NCBI RefSeq assembly: GCF_026745355.1
Contig: NC_079209.1
Location: forward strand, 34,850,899-34,914,898
Length of the DNA: 64,000 nucleotides
Reading direction: 5' to 3'
Origin: Beta vulgaris subsp. vulgaris
Lineage: Eukaryota > Streptophyta > Magnoliopsida > Caryophyllales > Amaranthaceae
Positions 61,392 through 64,000 of this stretch are shown one piece after another. Within the stretch, counting starts at the first letter, position 1; every line of letters begins with the position of its first letter. Position numbers and translations under genes: made by a program. Below the pieces are notes generated by a model. The model made no database searches. It worked only from the letters and a program-made list of their open reading frames with translations, and was not told the origin of the DNA.

Positions 61392-62976
61392 TGTAATATC
61401 CCGAAATTCTTAAAACTCCTAAATAATTAATTTCTCCAAACTACAAAATTCATGATTTTATTATTATTTCAAAAATACATTTATTACCTAATATACTTGA
61501 ATTATTTTATTTGGAAATCTGAATTTCGAAAATAATAATCTTATTAAAAAAAAAATTTATGTTTTGAAGCAAATATCTCACGCAGATTCCAGAATTTCGT
61601 CAGTTTATCAAGCAATCTGTCAAATTGATTCTCAATCAATTATCACCCAAAAATTTCCTCTCAATCAATTCTAACCTTCCTTCTTTGTTTCAATCAACTC
61701 TTTCCTTCCTTCTTGAATTATTCCTCTCTCCCTCTTCTAAGACTATAAATACCGGACTTCTACACCTCATTCAAACACAATTTTCGCTTCAAAAATTCAG
61801 TAGGTGAGAAACCCTTTTTCTGTTAAACAAAATCAGAGAAGAAGAAGAAGAGAAAAAAAAAGCGGGGGACGGGTCGTGTACCGCCGCGGGATGGCCGACC
61901 CTCTTTCTTCATCTTCATCTTCTTCTTCTTTCTTCATCTTCATCTTCTTCTTCTTTCTTCTTTCTCTCTCCTCTGGTCTTGTTTTGGTTCTTCATTTTAT
62001 TTTTCCTTCGTACAAAACTGAACTGGAGTCCCAAGGGACCTTCTTTTCTACTTTACTGTTTTTCTCTTTTTGTTTCTTTTCCTTTTATTTTCTTTAGTTT
62101 TACTTTTTGTCTTTTTCTTACTAACTGATTCCTTGAATCAGTAAAGTTGTTTAATACAACTTCTTACTTTCTCTCATTATTTATTTTATCTTTTCTTTCT
62201 CTTCATTCTCTAATTTTTGAACAAAGATTTTCTTTTTTTCTACTTTTGACAATTAAATCTTGTGAAAACTTTATTATTTCATCCACCTTCAATTCATAAA
62301 CTTAATAGATTCGAATATTACATAGGTGACTAATTTAGTTCATTCACATACTATTGTAGACGGAGATTTTGTAGAAGGAGCTTTCTAGGGGTGACTTTAT
62401 TATTCGTATCTGCGCTACTCAAGGTAATTTTGATGTTCATTGTACCCTAGTTCCCGTTGCAAAACGGCTATCTGTGTGATTATATGATTATGTGATTATG
62501 TATGTAACAAATATTTTATAGACTAACATTATGAATTTTTGAGTTAATAGTCACTATTATAAAAGTAGGATTCTCATAATACTATGAATTGGAGTATATT
62601 ATTATAACTTGGTAAGAGTATAAATATGTTATAATCATGTGATTCTTTTGAAACTAAAGTATTAGTAGGTGAATATTCTTGTGGCAAACCTTTATGACTA
62701 GAGTATGTTTTATGTTAACAAAACATGTGGAATTGTATGGAATTCACCTAGACGACCTTATTTAGTTTTTTTTTGGAGTTACTATTTTAGCTTTTATTTA
62801 ACTTTGGTTGTAATGATATTTCTATTTTAAGACAATTGGGTTAACTTATCTTTTGTTGCCTTTCGTTTACTCTTAGAGAGTAAATGGGCGGTAATATCCT
62901 CCAAGTTTGAATAAAGGATTTTCTTAAAACTATACTTATTTGATTTTACACTTATTTAAATTTGGAGGGTGTTACA
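61392..62976 (+). repeat. Ty3-D second LTR, internally deleted
   Basis: 1585 bp, collinear with the 5' LTR except for a missing block of about 580 bp (between GTGGAATTGTATGG and AATTCACCTAGACGACC) and an extra TTCATCTTCATCTTCTTC stretch at about 61913-61948. It serves both as 3' LTR of the left unit and 5' LTR of the right internal fragment. Confidence 0.92.
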
Positions 62977-63748
62977 AAGTGGTATCAAGAGCTTAGGTTT
63001 AAGATTAACTAGGGATAATTGGGCTAAACGAACTAAATAGGTTTAGTAAATTAAATAAATAAAATTAGGACTAAATGAATTAAGTTATGAGAGTGGGTTC
63101 GAAAAGGGATTATTTTATTAATGTTTTGAAGTACTACTTTTAAGTACTTAATATATGCTTCTTTATGTTTTAGATGGCAAGACTTCACCAAACCGCAAGA
63201 AAAAGGACAGCGAGGAAACTCACTGGCCTTCTCTCTGCTTCACCTTACTTGATTCGCATGAGATACGGGGAGGATGTTTGTGATTATGTCCATCGTTTGA
63301 ACTTGGCTATTGAAAGTTACCATTTTAATGACTTATATGGAGATTCAGACTTTTGCACTCCTGAAAAGAAAGCATATGTTTTATTGACAACCCTACCCAA
63401 GCGAGGACCATTAGGAGCAATCAAAAGAAAATACAATGATGTTTATGTTAATATACACCTAATGTTGAGAGGTACACGCATAAAGGATCATGGTTTCTGA
63501 CTATTGAGTATCTACGAAGGGTCATGATTGATGCTATGGAAGAATACTATTACAATCTCAATGTAAATGGCTCTAGTTCTTATGAAGGAGAGCAATAGAA
63601 GCCCTAACCCTACCCACCCTCAGTCCGAGATGGAAGATGAAGAGCCTATGGAGGATGATGACCTTTAAGTTTTTCTTTCTTTTATTTTATTACGTACAAT
63701 AAGATTTCTTTTTTTAGAACCAATAGATGTTATGTTGACCAAAGATGT
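62977..63748 (+). mobile_element. Second Ty3-D internal fragment, primer site to past the extra ORF
   Basis: Directly after the second LTR the primer site TGGTATCAAGAGC (62980) and the following leader are repeated almost exactly as at 55741. Similarity to the first unit ends near 63748, before gag. Confidence 0.88.
63174..63669 (+). pseudogene. Extra ORF upstream of gag, H3-tail-like N-terminus (copy 2, frameshifted later)
   Basis: The start MARLHQTARKRTARKLTG is identical to copy 1. The frame stays open further here: the block with NLAIESYHFNDLYGDSDF and KKAYVLLTTLPKRGPLG is intact, where copy 1 is shifted. A one-base loss at about 63450 then shifts the frame, and a further indel lies near 63590. 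The acidic end EMEDEEPMEDDDL is still readable in another frame. Between them the copies show that one frame of about 165 codons was ancestral. Confidence 0.7.
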
Positions 63749-64000
63749 TAATATTCAAACCATGATTTTAGGAGAAACATCCTAAAATCCTAAATTTACA
63801 AAACAAAATATTCCCGCGCACTTTAATGTGTATTTTGTTTCAACTATGTATTTATATATGTATATATTACGATTACAAGATTTTTAAAGTTTAAAAATGT
63901 TGTAACAAAGGATTTTTATATATCATGAAATATAATTTTACATTTTACATTATTTCCATCTTAAAGGCACGAATTTTAATAATAATTATTGATTCAATAA
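63749..64000. other. AT-rich sequence beyond the second Ty3-D fragment
   Basis: Similarity to Ty3-D stops abruptly. No feature was recognised before the window ends. Confidence 0.4.

Larger units (their letters stand above)
53618..62976 (+). mobile_element. Ty3/gypsy chromovirus element D with an extra upstream reading frame, 9.4 kb
   Basis: LTRs at 53618-55740 and 61392-62976 start TGTAATATCCCG and end GGGTGTTACA. Between them are a tRNA-iMet primer site, an extra frame, gag, protease, RT, RNase H, integrase and a chromodomain-like tail. The 3' LTR lacks about 580 bp present in the 5' LTR (about 54926-55504), apparently a later deletion. It is directly followed by a second copy of the primer site and extra frame, so the unit is part of an LTR-internal-LTR-internal tandem. 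Gag and pol have frameshifts and stops, so the element is defective, but long blocks remain open. Confidence 0.93.

Overview
This window is nuclear DNA of a flowering plant, most likely a eudicot. The evidence is spliced genes with GT-AG introns, chromodomain-type Ty3/gypsy and Ty1/copia LTR retrotransposons primed by initiator-Met tRNA, CACTA, Stowaway and Mutator-like short elements, a tRNA-derived SINE and long AT-rich spacers. A relic of a petal-death-protein-like gene hints at Caryophyllales, but that is a weak inference. No plastid, mitochondrial, rRNA or genuine tRNA sequence was recognised.

Layout. 1-7 kb: a truncated Ty3 element (A) cut by a CACTA-like repeat block, then minus-strand relics of a PEP-mutase/isocitrate-lyase-family gene and of an ankyrin-repeat gene, then a second CACTA-family copy. 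7-9.5 kb: TA/GT microsatellites enclosing a foldback element, AT-rich spacer and a MITE. 9.9-26.1 kb: a nest of elements. A minus-strand Ty3 element (B) is interrupted by a CACTA element (11230-12813, 3-bp duplication TCT) and by an 11-kb Ty3 element (C, 13521-24560, 5-bp duplication CCTTG). The 3' LTR of C itself carries a 757-bp solo-LTR-like insertion (duplication GTTTC). 26-28 kb: an old LTR remnant and two Stowaway-type MITEs.

28.7-44.5 kb: the main host gene, a 9-exon OTU-domain deubiquitinase of 228 residues. Its introns hold nearly 16 kb of MITEs, a 0.68-kb (TTA)n array, a copia mini-element and a SINE. 48.6 kb: a small intact lysine-rich gene of unknown function. Just downstream lies a second copy of the intronic segment carrying the copia element, with the same target duplication. 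That shows a segmental duplication after insertion.

53.6-64 kb: a second chromodomain Ty3 element (D) arranged LTR-internal-LTR-internal. Each internal region begins with an extra reading frame upstream of gag. The first residues of that frame match the histone H3 tail around Lys9, position for position. This is the most unusual signal in the window and the best candidate for something undescribed. All gag-pol genes in the window are broken and appear non-functional. Host-gene capacity is limited to the OTU protease and the small lysine-rich protein.
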